Source of the DNA: an uncultured Pedobacter sp.
GTDB taxonomy: Bacteria; Bacteroidota; Bacteroidia; Sphingobacteriales; Sphingobacteriaceae
Length of the DNA stretch: 64,000 nt
Assembly: GCF_946480185.1 (NCBI RefSeq)
Contig: NZ_CAMLIG010000018.1
Location: forward strand, 1-64,000
Reading direction: 5' to 3'
In this document: piece by piece, positions 45,188 to 54,602 of the stretch
Layout: each line of letters begins with the position of its first letter
How positions within the stretch are numbered: the stretch's first letter is position 1
Position numbers and translations under genes: made by a program
Notes under the pieces: generated by a model
The model's input: only the letters and a program-made list of their open reading frames with translations
Databases searched by the model: none
Told to the model about the DNA's origin: nothing

Positions 45188-47872
45188 CTAATAAATTCTT
45201 CTTAACTGTAAACCGTTTAAAATGGGTATGCTTTTTAAAGCTTCAAAATCTACCGTTACACCCATCCCATTTTTAACGTTTACACTGATTTTTGTGGCAT
45301 AAGCAACTTCTGGAACCAGCTCGTTTTGTGTGCCGAGGTTATCCAAAACTTTGTTGCCGTTTACATAAACATTAAAACTTCTTTCTGTAAATTTTTCGTT
45401 TTCTGCGGCGTTTCCTAAATTGTAAACTAGGCCTTCTTTTTCTTTGTCAGAAAGTAATTCGGCAAAATGAAGGGTAAGTTCATATTTGCCGTCAGGCACA
45501 TCCAGTTTAAACTGTTTAATATCTTCACGCTGTGTAGCGTAAATGGCATCGTAATCTGTGCCCAATATATTTTTATCGGTTCCAAAACTTTGACGCCCGC
45601 TGTTTTTCATCTTAAAAATATCGCCGCCCACATAACCCCAACTTCCCACAGTGTAAGCCTGTTCTGGCAACCAAACTTGCTGTAAAGTTTTATCCATGTA
45701 AAAACGAGGGTCGCCCAAGCTTACATTCAGTTCTGTAAACGGTTTTAAATCGGATTTCAGTTTTTGCGGAACAATGATATATTTAATCTCCACAAAATCA
45801 ACCAGTTCTTTGCCGTTTACCAAAGTCACCGCTTCTAACTGGTTAATGCCGTCTTTAAAAGGAACATCAAATTTTGCGATATTGAAATCAATTTTAACGG
45901 TCTCTAAAACTTTACCGTTAACTTTTAAACTAACCTCGGGCTGGTTGCTGTAAATCTCCACTATTTCATGATGGATCAGTTCGGTTTCGCTGTCAGAAAT
46001 TCCGCTTCTTAAGTTGCGGAGCTGAGAGCCAACTTTTATAAAAGGTGTTTTTAGCAAATGCGACTGGTAGAAATAATATTGATCTTTCGGCTGTCTATCG
46101 GTGGTTAAAATGCCTTTGTTATTGGTATGCGGGTCTGTATCGGTACGCTGTTCCGAGTTGAAATCGGCTAAATTCCATATTGCGCTTCCGGCAACAAAAG
46201 GGCGCTCAAGCATCGCTTTTAAGTAAAACTGATGATAAAGGTTGGAGTGTTCCTGAGATTTATCAAACCTAATAGGGTTTGGATTATTGAGATGCGGATC
46301 AACATCAGCTCCGTATTCTGTAATCATTACCGGTTTTGTGGGCAGTTCTTTATGATGCCTGTCCAGATACGCTGCGAAACCTTGAAAATCGCCACTGTAC
46401 CAGCCCTGGTAAAGGTTCCAGCCTACAATTTCTGGAATTTGCGTTAAGCCCACTCTTTTGTAAACGTCAAAACTGCCGTGGCAGGGAATCATGGTATAGC
46501 GAGACGGATCTTCTTTTCGGGTAATATCCTCAATTTCCTGCGCCAATTTTGCTATCGCTTTAAAGTAGTTTTCCTGTTTTTCGCTGCCTTTATCATAACG
46601 TGGCCTCAATAAAACCTCGTTCATATAAGCCCAAATAATTACGCTGGGATGGTTATAGCTTTGGCGGATCATTTCCACTTGCATATTTTTGCAGTTATCG
46701 GCGAAAGCTTTTGATTCTGTAATCGTGTTTACGATGGGTATTTCCACCGAAGTTAAAATTCCCAAACGGTCGCAGGCCTCTAAAACTTCGGGATCTTGCG
46801 GGTAATGGGCAATACGCAAAAAGTTGCCGCCCATTGCTTTTAGTAACTCCATATCTCTAACGTGTAAAGCGTCTGGCAAAGCGTTTCCTAAATCTTTAAA
46901 ATCCTGATGGCGGTTGGTACCGATGAGTTTTACGTGTTCGCCGTTTAAAAAGAAACCTTTATCGGCATCAAAACTAAACCACCTGAAACCTAGGGGATTG
47001 CTTATCTCATCCAATAAATCGCCTGTTTTTGCGTCTTTAAGCTGCGATAAAATCCGGTATAAATAAGGCGACTCTGGCGACCAAAGATTTGGGTTTTTAA
47101 CAGACGGAATATTTTGTTCAAAAACTTGGTTGTTTTGTGCCGAAGCTTTTATTTTATTTTGCTTTTCTGCTACTTTTTTGCCGGATGCATCAAAAATTTG
47201 GCTGTAAATAATTAAGGATTTATTTTCTCTTTCGGTATTGCTTAAAACGCCTTTTACCAATACAGAAGCCTGTTCTTTAGCTACTTTTGGCGTAGAAATA
47301 AATATGCCTTTTGATGCATGGTTGTCCATATCAAAATGGACTTTGTTGGTGGCAATTAAGTAAACATCACGGTAAATACCTCCATAAAAAGTAAAATCGG
47401 CAGAAAGTGGGGGAATATCTTCGTTATGCTCGTTGTTTACTTTAATGCTGATGGTGTTGGTCTGGTCAAAATTAACGGCATCCGTTATCGGGAAACTGAA
47501 AAAATTATAGCCTCCAATGTGGCTGCCCACAGATTTTCCGTTGATAAAAACCTCGGCAATCTGCGATGCGCCTTCAAAATAAATATAAATAGCTTTGTTT
47601 TTCCATGATGACGGAATGCTGACCTGTTTTTGGTAGTAGCCGGTTCCGCGGTAATAGCCAGGTTCATCATCCTCTACATCAATTACGTTCCAAGTATGCG
47701 GAATATTTACTTTTTCCCAATCCACTTTAATCTTGGTTTTTGGGAAACCATCAATTTCTCCTTTATGGAAATTCCAGTTGGTGTTAATAGTTTTCTTGAT
47801 TCTTTCCTGCGCTTTTAAGCCTGTTGCCATTATAATTAAGCAGCAACAGAAAGCCGATAGTTTTTTTAACAT
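45188..47872 (-). CDS. GH2 beta-glycosidase with C-terminal malectin-like domain
   Basis: This 894-residue secreted enzyme (signal peptide ending GLKAQ) has the complete GH2 layout: N-terminal jelly-roll (about 25-190, WEKVNIPHTWNV, GGIYRDVYL), Ig-like domain, and TIM barrel with FLRIAHYPQDPEVLEACD, AYMNEVL (acid/base Glu419) and MITEYGAD (nucleophile Glu519). Ig-like segments and a malectin-like carbohydrate-binding domain (about 745-894, LHFAELLSDKEKEGLVYN) follow. Probably a beta-galactosidase or a closely related activity. It starts 5 bp after the modular TIM-barrel gene, so it is the last gene of a three-gene operon. It is paralogous to the GH2 at 50891. Confidence 0.9.
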   Translation of the reverse strand: MLKKLSAFCCCLIIMATGLKAQERIKKTINTNWNFHKGEIDGFPKTKIKVDWEKVNIPHTWNVIDVEDDEPGYYRGTGYYQKQVSIPSSWKNKAIYIYFEGASQIAEVFINGKSVGSHIGGYNFFSFPITDAVNFDQTNTISIKVNNEHNEDIPPLSADFTFYGGIYRDVYLIATNKVHFDMDNHASKGIFISTPKVAKEQASVLVKGVLSNTERENKSLIIYSQIFDASGKKVAEKQNKIKASAQNNQVFEQNIPSVKNPNLWSPESPYLYRILSQLKDAKTGDLLDEISNPLGFRWFSFDADKGFFLNGEHVKLIGTNRHQDFKDLGNALPDALHVRDMELLKAMGGNFLRIAHYPQDPEVLEACDRLGILTSVEIPIVNTITESKAFADNCKNMQVEMIRQSYNHPSVIIWAYMNEVLLRPRYDKGSEKQENYFKAIAKLAQEIEDITRKEDPSRYTMIPCHGSFDVYKRVGLTQIPEIVGWNLYQGWYSGDFQGFAAYLDRHHKELPTKPVMITEYGADVDPHLNNPNPIRFDKSQEHSNLYHQFYLKAMLERPFVAGSAIWNLADFNSEQRTDTDPHTNNKGILTTDRQPKDQYYFYQSHLLKTPFIKVGSQLRNLRSGISDSETELIHHEIVEIYSNQPEVSLKVNGKVLETVKIDFNIAKFDVPFKDGINQLEAVTLVNGKELVDFVEIKYIIVPQKLKSDLKPFTELNVSLGDPRFYMDKTLQQVWLPEQAYTVGSWGYVGGDIFKMKNSGRQSFGTDKNILGTDYDAIYATQREDIKQFKLDVPDGKYELTLHFAELLSDKEKEGLVYNLGNAAENEKFTERSFNVYVNGNKVLDNLGTQNELVPEVAYATKISVNVKNGMGVTVDFEALKSIPILNGLQLRRIY

Positions 47873-47877
47873 GGTTT

Positions 47878-50859
47878 TTACTTATTGGTCCAGTAAATTA
47901 GTTGAGCGCCGTTATTGTCCTCTTTGCTGGCGATATTGATGGTTCTGTTTTTGTCCTCATCGTCACCGGCGTGGCGGGTTTCACGCACTAGCACAAATGT
48001 ATAATTTTCTGACGGGTGTTTTTTGATCACTTCCGTAACATCCAAATAATGCGTTTTTGCAGTACCATCAAAACTTAATTCGCCAGCTATAAATGCTTTT
48101 GTTGCAACTTGCGTAACCAAAGCTTCGGTTTTATCAAGTTGTGGCGCGGTAGCCCAAGTGATGTTGTTTTCATCAAAAGTTTGGCTTGGGATGGCATAAA
48201 CGTGTATCCTAAAAGTGGTATCGGTGGTGGTCTTTCCGTTTACTGAAAGTATAATTTGGGCCGCATTTTTTGCATCGGTTTTTAAATTGAAAGCCAAATA
48301 AGCCACTTTGTTTTTTGCCGGTTCGGCCGCATTTAAAGCAACTTGCAAACTTTTATCATTACCGTAATTTTTGAGGCTATTTGCACCGGCGCTTACGGTT
48401 GCATCGTTAGTAACATTCGTTACCTGTTTTACAAAACCTTTGCCCGCAGGAATGGTCAATAAAACCACGCCTTGCGCCGGAAGCGTAATTTCTACCTCTT
48501 TATTTGCCGATACAGACTTTACCTGCGAAGCCTCGCCATATAAATCAGGACTCACAGTTTGCGCAATTACCGGGTTGCCTTCGCCAATGTTTAAATCAGC
48601 CAAATTAATTTTTAGGTTATAATCAAAACCGTCTCTTTGTACTAACCACATATAATAATTGCCTTTTTTTTCATCGTAAGAAGTATAATGATCAAATTTA
48701 GTAGCATCGGTGTTGCTAGTGGTTTTTAATAACGGACGTTCGCCTTTAAAACCGGTAGCAAATAATCTTACAACCTCTGCCGTTCTGTGTAAACCGGAAA
48801 CATTATAATCATCAGCTTTAAAGTTTTTATCACTTTCTGCAAAAACCTTAATTTCTCTTAGTTTTATGATGCCTGCATCTGAACTTATAAAACGGATTTT
48901 ACTAGCATTGACCGGATTTTTAAGACTGATAAAGTAACGTACGTATTTGCTGTCTTTAACTTTTCCGTCCGGAAGGGTTTTCCATTGCTTGTCGGAAAAA
49001 TATTGTATTTCAAAGTTTTTGATACGATCTGGGCCGGTGTAAACGCCGTAAGACGAACCCGAATAAATACTGATGCTACCAATACTTTGCTGTTTTCCTA
49101 AATCGATTTCAACCGTTTTTGCATTTGCGGTAGAATCTGATTTCCAAGTAGAAGCATCGGATTTATTACCATCAGTAACAAATTTTAATTCATTTGAATT
49201 TCCATTTGTACTGCTAACTTTTGCGTTTAACGCCAAGTTTTTATAAGCATCTTCTATTATGCGCTGGCCTTGCCAAGTTAAATGATGGCCAGATTTTATT
49301 CCTTTAGTGTAGGTTGACGAAACGGTATTGGCAAATTTAAAAGCCCACATTCCGTAAGTCTGGTTTTTTAAATTGTTGGCATAGATGCCTGCCCACTCTG
49401 TAAAAACAGAAGGAGAATCGTAAGTTTCTTTTTTATCAATTAAAAGCGAGTTCATCCAACGTCCAATTTCAGTGTAAACAATCGGTAAAGTATCGTGAAG
49501 CGGATGATTTTCTTTGATAATCTCTCTGATGTCGGACGTACGCGTTGCATAACCTGAAGCAGGCTGATTATAAGAGTGCGTACTAAAAATATCGAAAAGG
49601 TCTCTGTCCATTTTTTTTCCATCGTAACCATCACGAATATGATTTACCACGTAAGCCCACCAATCTGTATTGTAACCGGCCGTAATGGGTGCAACAAATT
49701 TAGGGTTAAGATTGGTGTGGTATTTTTTGTTTACATCTGCTACGGCACATTTTACAGCATCAGATGCAATTTGTAAACCAAGCATCCAAGTCGGGATTTT
49801 CATCGGACCAGACTCTTTATGATTTGGTTCATTTTGCATCGCAAACATCGCTGTATTTCCTTTTTTTGCAGCATAGTAAGCCAACGCATAGTAGCGTTGC
49901 CAATGTTCCCATTTATCTTTCCAAGTATCTACAAAACGACGTTCATTAATCTGCAAGACAGGTTGAATTTTTAGTTTTTTAAGTTCGCTAAGCGCATAAC
50001 CAAAGTTCATTTGATTGCCGCTTTTATCAACTTCAACCTCGTATCTATGGAGCAATGCGTTCCAGTTTATAAACTCGTTTTTTTCTGGTGATGACCGCAG
50101 CCGGCTTTTTAATGCTTCAAAATCAGCCAGCGTATTTACTTCATTTTTCTCGTTAAAATCTTTTGTTGGTGCATATTCTGTTAAGCTTGTCCAAACCCTT
50201 AGGGAATTTACCTGCGAGTAAGCTAACCAGGCAGAAACATTGCTACCCGGCATATAGTAACCTTGGTTATAACCTACATATTTAAAGCTTTTGCCAACGT
50301 TTTCATTGGTTACGGTTACTGTAGCATCTTTTGGTTCTCCAGTTTTTAATTTTAAGACAGTTTCTGGCGCTTGACCAGTAACTAAACTGCCAGCAACTTC
50401 AATTTCGGAAATTGCTATTGATGGTGCATTTAAGGCCTCAATCCGTACCATAAACGTAACCAATGCTGGGCTGATAGGGTAGGTGATAACTGTTTTGTTT
50501 TTGTCGATTAAGGGTTTAACGTTAATTGGCGTCCAATTGGAATCATCCCAATATTGCACAACAATTTGCTTAGTCAATTTTTCAGCATCGCCAGGAAGGG
50601 AATACACTGAGACATTGCTTATTTTATGGTACTTATGTAAATCAATCTCAATAAAATGAGGTGCTTTACTTTGGGTTTCGGTTTGCCAATAGTTTGTTGA
50701 GCTTTTAATGCCGTCAACAGTTTTTGATGCTATGTTTTTACCGTCAACAGAGCTTACTTTAACCTGTTTGTTTAAGGCTATATTTTCTGTCTGAGCATTA
50801 GTAATAAAGGGAGAAATTGCCAATAAAAGGCAAAGGTATAAGCTGTTTTTAGTATTCAT
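47878..50859 (-). CDS. Modular clan GH-A glycosidase with two F5/8 type C domains (GH86/GH39-like)
   Basis: This 993-residue secreted protein (signal peptide ending ITNAQ) has an N-terminal discoidin-like domain (about 25-155, ALNKQVKVSS), a TIM barrel (about 185-555) with FAMQNEPNHKE (acid/base Glu344) and VYTEIGRW (nucleophile Glu464), and a second discoidin domain (about 560-690, NLALNAKVSS). A beta-sandwich and a DNRLRE/CBM96-like C-terminal domain (about 830-993) follow. The architecture resembles GH86 agarase/porphyranase or GH39 types, but no family is certain and no sulfatase or GH16 gene accompanies it. Its place between two GH2 genes implies it makes the oligosaccharides they trim. 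Confidence 0.65.
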   Translation of the reverse strand: MNTKNSLYLCLLLAISPFITNAQTENIALNKQVKVSSVDGKNIASKTVDGIKSSTNYWQTETQSKAPHFIEIDLHKYHKISNVSVYSLPGDAEKLTKQIVVQYWDDSNWTPINVKPLIDKNKTVITYPISPALVTFMVRIEALNAPSIAISEIEVAGSLVTGQAPETVLKLKTGEPKDATVTVTNENVGKSFKYVGYNQGYYMPGSNVSAWLAYSQVNSLRVWTSLTEYAPTKDFNEKNEVNTLADFEALKSRLRSSPEKNEFINWNALLHRYEVEVDKSGNQMNFGYALSELKKLKIQPVLQINERRFVDTWKDKWEHWQRYYALAYYAAKKGNTAMFAMQNEPNHKESGPMKIPTWMLGLQIASDAVKCAVADVNKKYHTNLNPKFVAPITAGYNTDWWAYVVNHIRDGYDGKKMDRDLFDIFSTHSYNQPASGYATRTSDIREIIKENHPLHDTLPIVYTEIGRWMNSLLIDKKETYDSPSVFTEWAGIYANNLKNQTYGMWAFKFANTVSSTYTKGIKSGHHLTWQGQRIIEDAYKNLALNAKVSSTNGNSNELKFVTDGNKSDASTWKSDSTANAKTVEIDLGKQQSIGSISIYSGSSYGVYTGPDRIKNFEIQYFSDKQWKTLPDGKVKDSKYVRYFISLKNPVNASKIRFISSDAGIIKLREIKVFAESDKNFKADDYNVSGLHRTAEVVRLFATGFKGERPLLKTTSNTDATKFDHYTSYDEKKGNYYMWLVQRDGFDYNLKINLADLNIGEGNPVIAQTVSPDLYGEASQVKSVSANKEVEITLPAQGVVLLTIPAGKGFVKQVTNVTNDATVSAGANSLKNYGNDKSLQVALNAAEPAKNKVAYLAFNLKTDAKNAAQIILSVNGKTTTDTTFRIHVYAIPSQTFDENNITWATAPQLDKTEALVTQVATKAFIAGELSFDGTAKTHYLDVTEVIKKHPSENYTFVLVRETRHAGDDEDKNRTINIASKEDNNGAQLIYWTNK

Positions 50860-50890
50860 TATTCTGTTTTTTTTGCTTAATCTTTTGCGT

Positions 50891-53482
50891 TTAATTTGTT
50901 GCGGATTGCGTTTTCTTTATCGCTAAGGCACTTAAAATAGGTGTTCCTTGTGATGCGCTAAATGTTAAATTAATTCCTTGATTGCTGCTTGTGCTAATCC
51001 TAAAGGTTTTTTGGTATGATTTAAACTCGCCAACTTGCTTATTTAAATTAATATTGTTGATTAGTTCTTTTCCATTGGTACTAACGCTAAAAATCCTATC
51101 AATATCTTCCGAAACTTTTTGCTCTACAAAGCCTAAAGTGACTTCATAATTGCCATTAGGCACATCAATTTTATAAGCTTTTAAACCTTCTAAAGAAGAA
51201 TAATAAAGAGGAACATCATTAGTGCCTTTTATTAGTTTTTTAAGATTCATGGTCACCGGAGTTCCGCCAATGTAACCGAATTGTCCTTTTTGATACGGCT
51301 GATCTTCTACCCAGATATTGCCTTCGCGGTCAAGGTATTGTGTATTTGCTCCAATATTTACCGTTAAGGATTTAAATGTGTTACGGTCAATTGCTTTAGG
51401 TCTTAGGTTAATTGTTAAAGTATCTTTGATTAAATTTTTACCGTTGTAAGCTGTTGCTTCAATAAAGTTTTTGCCATATTTTAAAGAGGAGTTATACACC
51501 GCTTTTTGTACGTCATTTAAGGGTTTTCTTCCTTGTTTTTTTCCATTGATATTTAAAGAAACATTTTTAAGATTACTATAGATTTCTAGAGGTATTTTTC
51601 GGTTTTTGTCTCCGGCTCTTTCAGTCCAATCGTGTGACGCTATATGTATCATTGGTTTGCTAGCCCAGTTTGCCTGATATAGATAATAAACATCTTTCGG
51701 CGTTCTGTTAAAGTTAACCAAGCCTTTTTGGTTAATGTTAATGATTGTTCCACCGATGTTGGGTTGCGAAAAATCGAATTCGTTCCAAACTGCAGTTCCA
51801 GACAGATAAGGCAATTGCTTAAACTGGCGTAAATATTCCTCGTGGTAAAAACGTTGGTACTGTCCGCTAAAATCTAGCCTTTTTGGTTGAGAAGTGTTTA
51901 GTCTGCCATCGCTGCCTGCGCCGTATTCGCTTACAAGAAGTATTTGGTCTGGATTTTCTTGATGCCTTTTATCAAGGTAATTTGTCAACTCGTTTACCTT
52001 GCCACTATACCAGCCACTGTAAATGTTATAGGCACTAATTTGCGCAGTTTTTGAGATATTAAACTTGTCATATTCTTTGCTTTGATGCATCGCAATTACA
52101 CTATATCTACTTGGATCTGTCGCCCTAACTAAGCTATCTAACGCTACGCCATATTTCTGCACTTTTTTTACATACTCTTTTTCATTTTCGTGTTCCTGTA
52201 CGCGTTCCGCATTTTTTCCCCAGAGCAAAATCTCATTCATTGAACCCCAAATAATTACAGAGGGATGGTTATAGCCTTGATTGATCATTTCTTTGATCAT
52301 ATTTTTAGCGTTTGCCAAAAACTCGGGAACAGGGTTCATGTAATTAACTACCGGAATTTCTTCCCAAATGAGCAAACCCAAACTGTCGGCTAAAGCCAAA
52401 ACCCTTGGAGATTGTGGGTAATGTGCCAAACGGATGAAATTTGCACCCATATCTTTAATCATTTGCATATCTCGCAAATGGTCTTCATTGCTTAAAGCAT
52501 CACCCTTCCCTTCCATATCTTGATGGCGGTTAGTGCCTTTTAAAATGTATTTAGCTCCATTTAAACTAAACCCTGTTGAGGGGCTAAAACTAAACCACCT
52601 AAAACCGAGTGGGGTTTTAACCGTTGCTATGGTTTTTCCGTTCACTGTTAAAGCACTTTCCACTTGATAAAGGTTTGGTATGTCGGGGCTCCAAAGTTGT
52701 GGTTTTTGTAGTTCACTATTTAAGTTGATTGTCGTTGATTGATTGGCTGCAAGAGAAAAGTTTTTTGTTAACGATCTTACTAGTTGTTTTTTGTCGTTAT
52801 AGATGTTATGTGTTAGCTTAATGTTCTGATTTATATCGGTTGTATTTTTAATGTTTGCATCGATTTCAATACTTGCTTTTTCATTGGAAACCTGGGGTGT
52901 TTTAATTTTAATCCCACTACCTGCATACACTCCATTAAAGCGAATTGCCTTGCTAAAAACTAGCTTAACCGGACGATAGATACCTCCGTAACTTGCATAG
53001 CCAATAGATAAAGGTGGGATAAATGGATTTTGTGCGCTGTTAACTTTTACAGCAATGGTGTTTTTACCTTCCTGCAATTTATCAGTAATGTCAAATGAGA
53101 ATGCAGTATATCCGCCTTTGTGTTCGCCAACAAAAGCACCATTTATATATATATCTGCAATTTGGTAAACGCCATCAAAATATATAGATACATTATTAGT
53201 TAACTGTTGCGCAGAAAGCGCAATAGATTTACGATACCAAGCAATTCCGCGGGCATAAGTTAAATCGTCATCAAAAATATCTTTTGCATTCCAGGTGTGT
53301 GGGATATTTACGGTCGACCAAAGTGTATCGTTAAAATTTGGTGTTTCTGCAAAGTCAGTTCCGCCATATTGGAATTTCCAATCTTTAGTTAAAGTGATAC
53401 TTGGCTCAATATTTTGGGCAAAAGTATTTACCGAAATAAAAAGACAACATATAAAAAAACCAATCGGTTTAAAAATCTTCAT
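50891..53482 (-). CDS. GH2 beta-glycosidase with C-terminal malectin-like domain, paralogue
   Basis: This 863-residue secreted enzyme (signal peptide ending TFAQ) has jelly-roll motifs STVNIPHTWNAKD and GGIYRPVKLVF, an Ig-like domain, then a TIM barrel with FIRLAHYPQSPRVLALAD, GSMNEILLW (acid/base Glu417) and LVSEYGAG (nucleophile Glu519). The C-terminus is malectin-like (about 710-863). It is clearly paralogous along its length to the GH2 at 45188, but diverged. Different Gly/Asp residues after the nucleophile (EYGAG versus EYGAD) hint at different substrate subsites. It is the first gene of the minus-strand operon. Confidence 0.9.
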   Translation of the reverse strand: MKIFKPIGFFICCLFISVNTFAQNIEPSITLTKDWKFQYGGTDFAETPNFNDTLWSTVNIPHTWNAKDIFDDDLTYARGIAWYRKSIALSAQQLTNNVSIYFDGVYQIADIYINGAFVGEHKGGYTAFSFDITDKLQEGKNTIAVKVNSAQNPFIPPLSIGYASYGGIYRPVKLVFSKAIRFNGVYAGSGIKIKTPQVSNEKASIEIDANIKNTTDINQNIKLTHNIYNDKKQLVRSLTKNFSLAANQSTTINLNSELQKPQLWSPDIPNLYQVESALTVNGKTIATVKTPLGFRWFSFSPSTGFSLNGAKYILKGTNRHQDMEGKGDALSNEDHLRDMQMIKDMGANFIRLAHYPQSPRVLALADSLGLLIWEEIPVVNYMNPVPEFLANAKNMIKEMINQGYNHPSVIIWGSMNEILLWGKNAERVQEHENEKEYVKKVQKYGVALDSLVRATDPSRYSVIAMHQSKEYDKFNISKTAQISAYNIYSGWYSGKVNELTNYLDKRHQENPDQILLVSEYGAGSDGRLNTSQPKRLDFSGQYQRFYHEEYLRQFKQLPYLSGTAVWNEFDFSQPNIGGTIININQKGLVNFNRTPKDVYYLYQANWASKPMIHIASHDWTERAGDKNRKIPLEIYSNLKNVSLNINGKKQGRKPLNDVQKAVYNSSLKYGKNFIEATAYNGKNLIKDTLTINLRPKAIDRNTFKSLTVNIGANTQYLDREGNIWVEDQPYQKGQFGYIGGTPVTMNLKKLIKGTNDVPLYYSSLEGLKAYKIDVPNGNYEVTLGFVEQKVSEDIDRIFSVSTNGKELINNINLNKQVGEFKSYQKTFRISTSSNQGINLTFSASQGTPILSALAIKKTQSATN

Positions 53483-53782
53483 AACGTATTTAAAACGGTT
53501 TATTCTGTAGTAATGGGTTGACGCTAAAGTATGGGTTTTAAACAGCTTGCCTGCGGTGCATAAGTTGCAAAAAGGCTTGGTAAATGTTGCCGAGGTATTA
53601 TAGGCCAGCAGATTTCGAAACTTAAGCAGAGTACTTGAAATCGTTCATTTCAATGGCTTTAGCAGGTGACTAATTTGATGCGCATTAAATTACCTGTATA
53701 AATGTATTATTTGACAGGTTTTAAAAAACGCGTTTACATGGTATATTTGGAATATAAACTTCTTTAACCAAAAAAATAAAAG
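53483..53782 (+). promoter_or_regulatory. Divergent intergenic region with candidate promoter for the SASA/SusCD run
   Basis: The 300-bp gap lies between the GH2 operon (minus) and the SASA gene (plus). A TATATTTG box at 53742-53749 matches the Bacteroidetes -7 consensus TAnnTTTG exactly. It is 19 bp after a weak -33 element (TTTT at 53719-53722) and 33 bp before the SASA start. No clear promoter for the minus operon was picked out. Confidence 0.45.
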
Positions 53783-54598
53783 ATGACCAGATTTCCTGCA
53801 AACATTATGTTGGCTTTTACTGCCGTTTTTGCACTAAGCCTATTTTCATGTGCCAGTAAAAAGAATACCAATACCGCCAAAAAAGCAATTGCGAATAAAA
53901 ACTTAGATATCTATATTTTAATGGGTCAGTCTAATATGTCGGGACGCGGACCTTTAATTGCAGAAGATAGTATCGTACAAAACGAAAAGGTGTTGATGTT
54001 TACCAAAAATTTAGAATGGGCTGGGGCGAAAAATCCACTTCATTTTGATAAACCCAGTGTTGCTGCCGTTGGTCCCGGTCTGTCTTTTGGAATAGCACTG
54101 CAAAATGCGGATAAAAGCAGAACCATTGCTTTAGTACCAACAGCCGTAGGCGGAACATCAATTAACGCCTGGACTCCCGGCGGTTTTGATAAAAACACTA
54201 AAAAATACCCTTGGGATGATGCCGAAAAAAGAATTATTGAGGCTATGAAATATGGAACAATTAAAGGGGTAATTTGGCATCAAGGTGAAAGCGATAGTAA
54301 AGCTGAAAGTGCCGAGGCTTATTTACCAAAACTTGTTGATTTAATTAAAAGAGTACGGACATTGGTCGGCAATCCGAACCTGCCGGTTGTGGTTGGCCAG
54401 TTGGGCAGATACAATCCACAATATGATAATATAAACAGACAAACCGCAAAATTACCTGCCTTAGTGGCGCATACAGCCATTGCAAGTTCTGAAGGTTTGA
54501 TTGATAAAGGAGATAATACCCATTTTAACAGAGCGTCTGCCATTATATTGGGTCAACGGTTTGCAGAGAAAATGTTGGACTTACAAAAGGTAAAATAG
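53783..54598 (+). CDS. SASA/CE6-like acetylesterase, lipoprotein
   Basis: This 271-residue SGNH-type carbohydrate esterase has a lipobox (Cys23, SLFSC), the nucleophile motif ILMGQSNMSGRG (Ser50), the block GVIWHQGESDS, and GDNTHFNRAS with Asp244 and His247. It probably removes acetyl groups from the glycan before the glycosidases act. The compact single-domain layout is nearer CE6 acetyl-xylan esterases than the longer SASA gene at 34403. It is followed after 4 bp by the broken GH95-type gene, so both are in one transcript leading to the second SusCD pair. Confidence 0.88.
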   Translation: MTRFPANIMLAFTAVFALSLFSCASKKNTNTAKKAIANKNLDIYILMGQSNMSGRGPLIAEDSIVQNEKVLMFTKNLEWAGAKNPLHFDKPSVAAVGPGLSFGIALQNADKSRTIALVPTAVGGTSINAWTPGGFDKNTKKYPWDDAEKRIIEAMKYGTIKGVIWHQGESDSKAESAEAYLPKLVDLIKRVRTLVGNPNLPVVVGQLGRYNPQYDNINRQTAKLPALVAHTAIASSEGLIDKGDNTHFNRASAIILGQRFAEKMLDLQKVK

Positions 54599-54602
54599 TT
54601 AG

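Noticed and set aside
45188..53482. Definite porphyran or agar PUL
   Set aside because: The central enzyme resembles GH86 types, but no sulfatase, GH16 or GH117/anhydrogalactose gene was seen.
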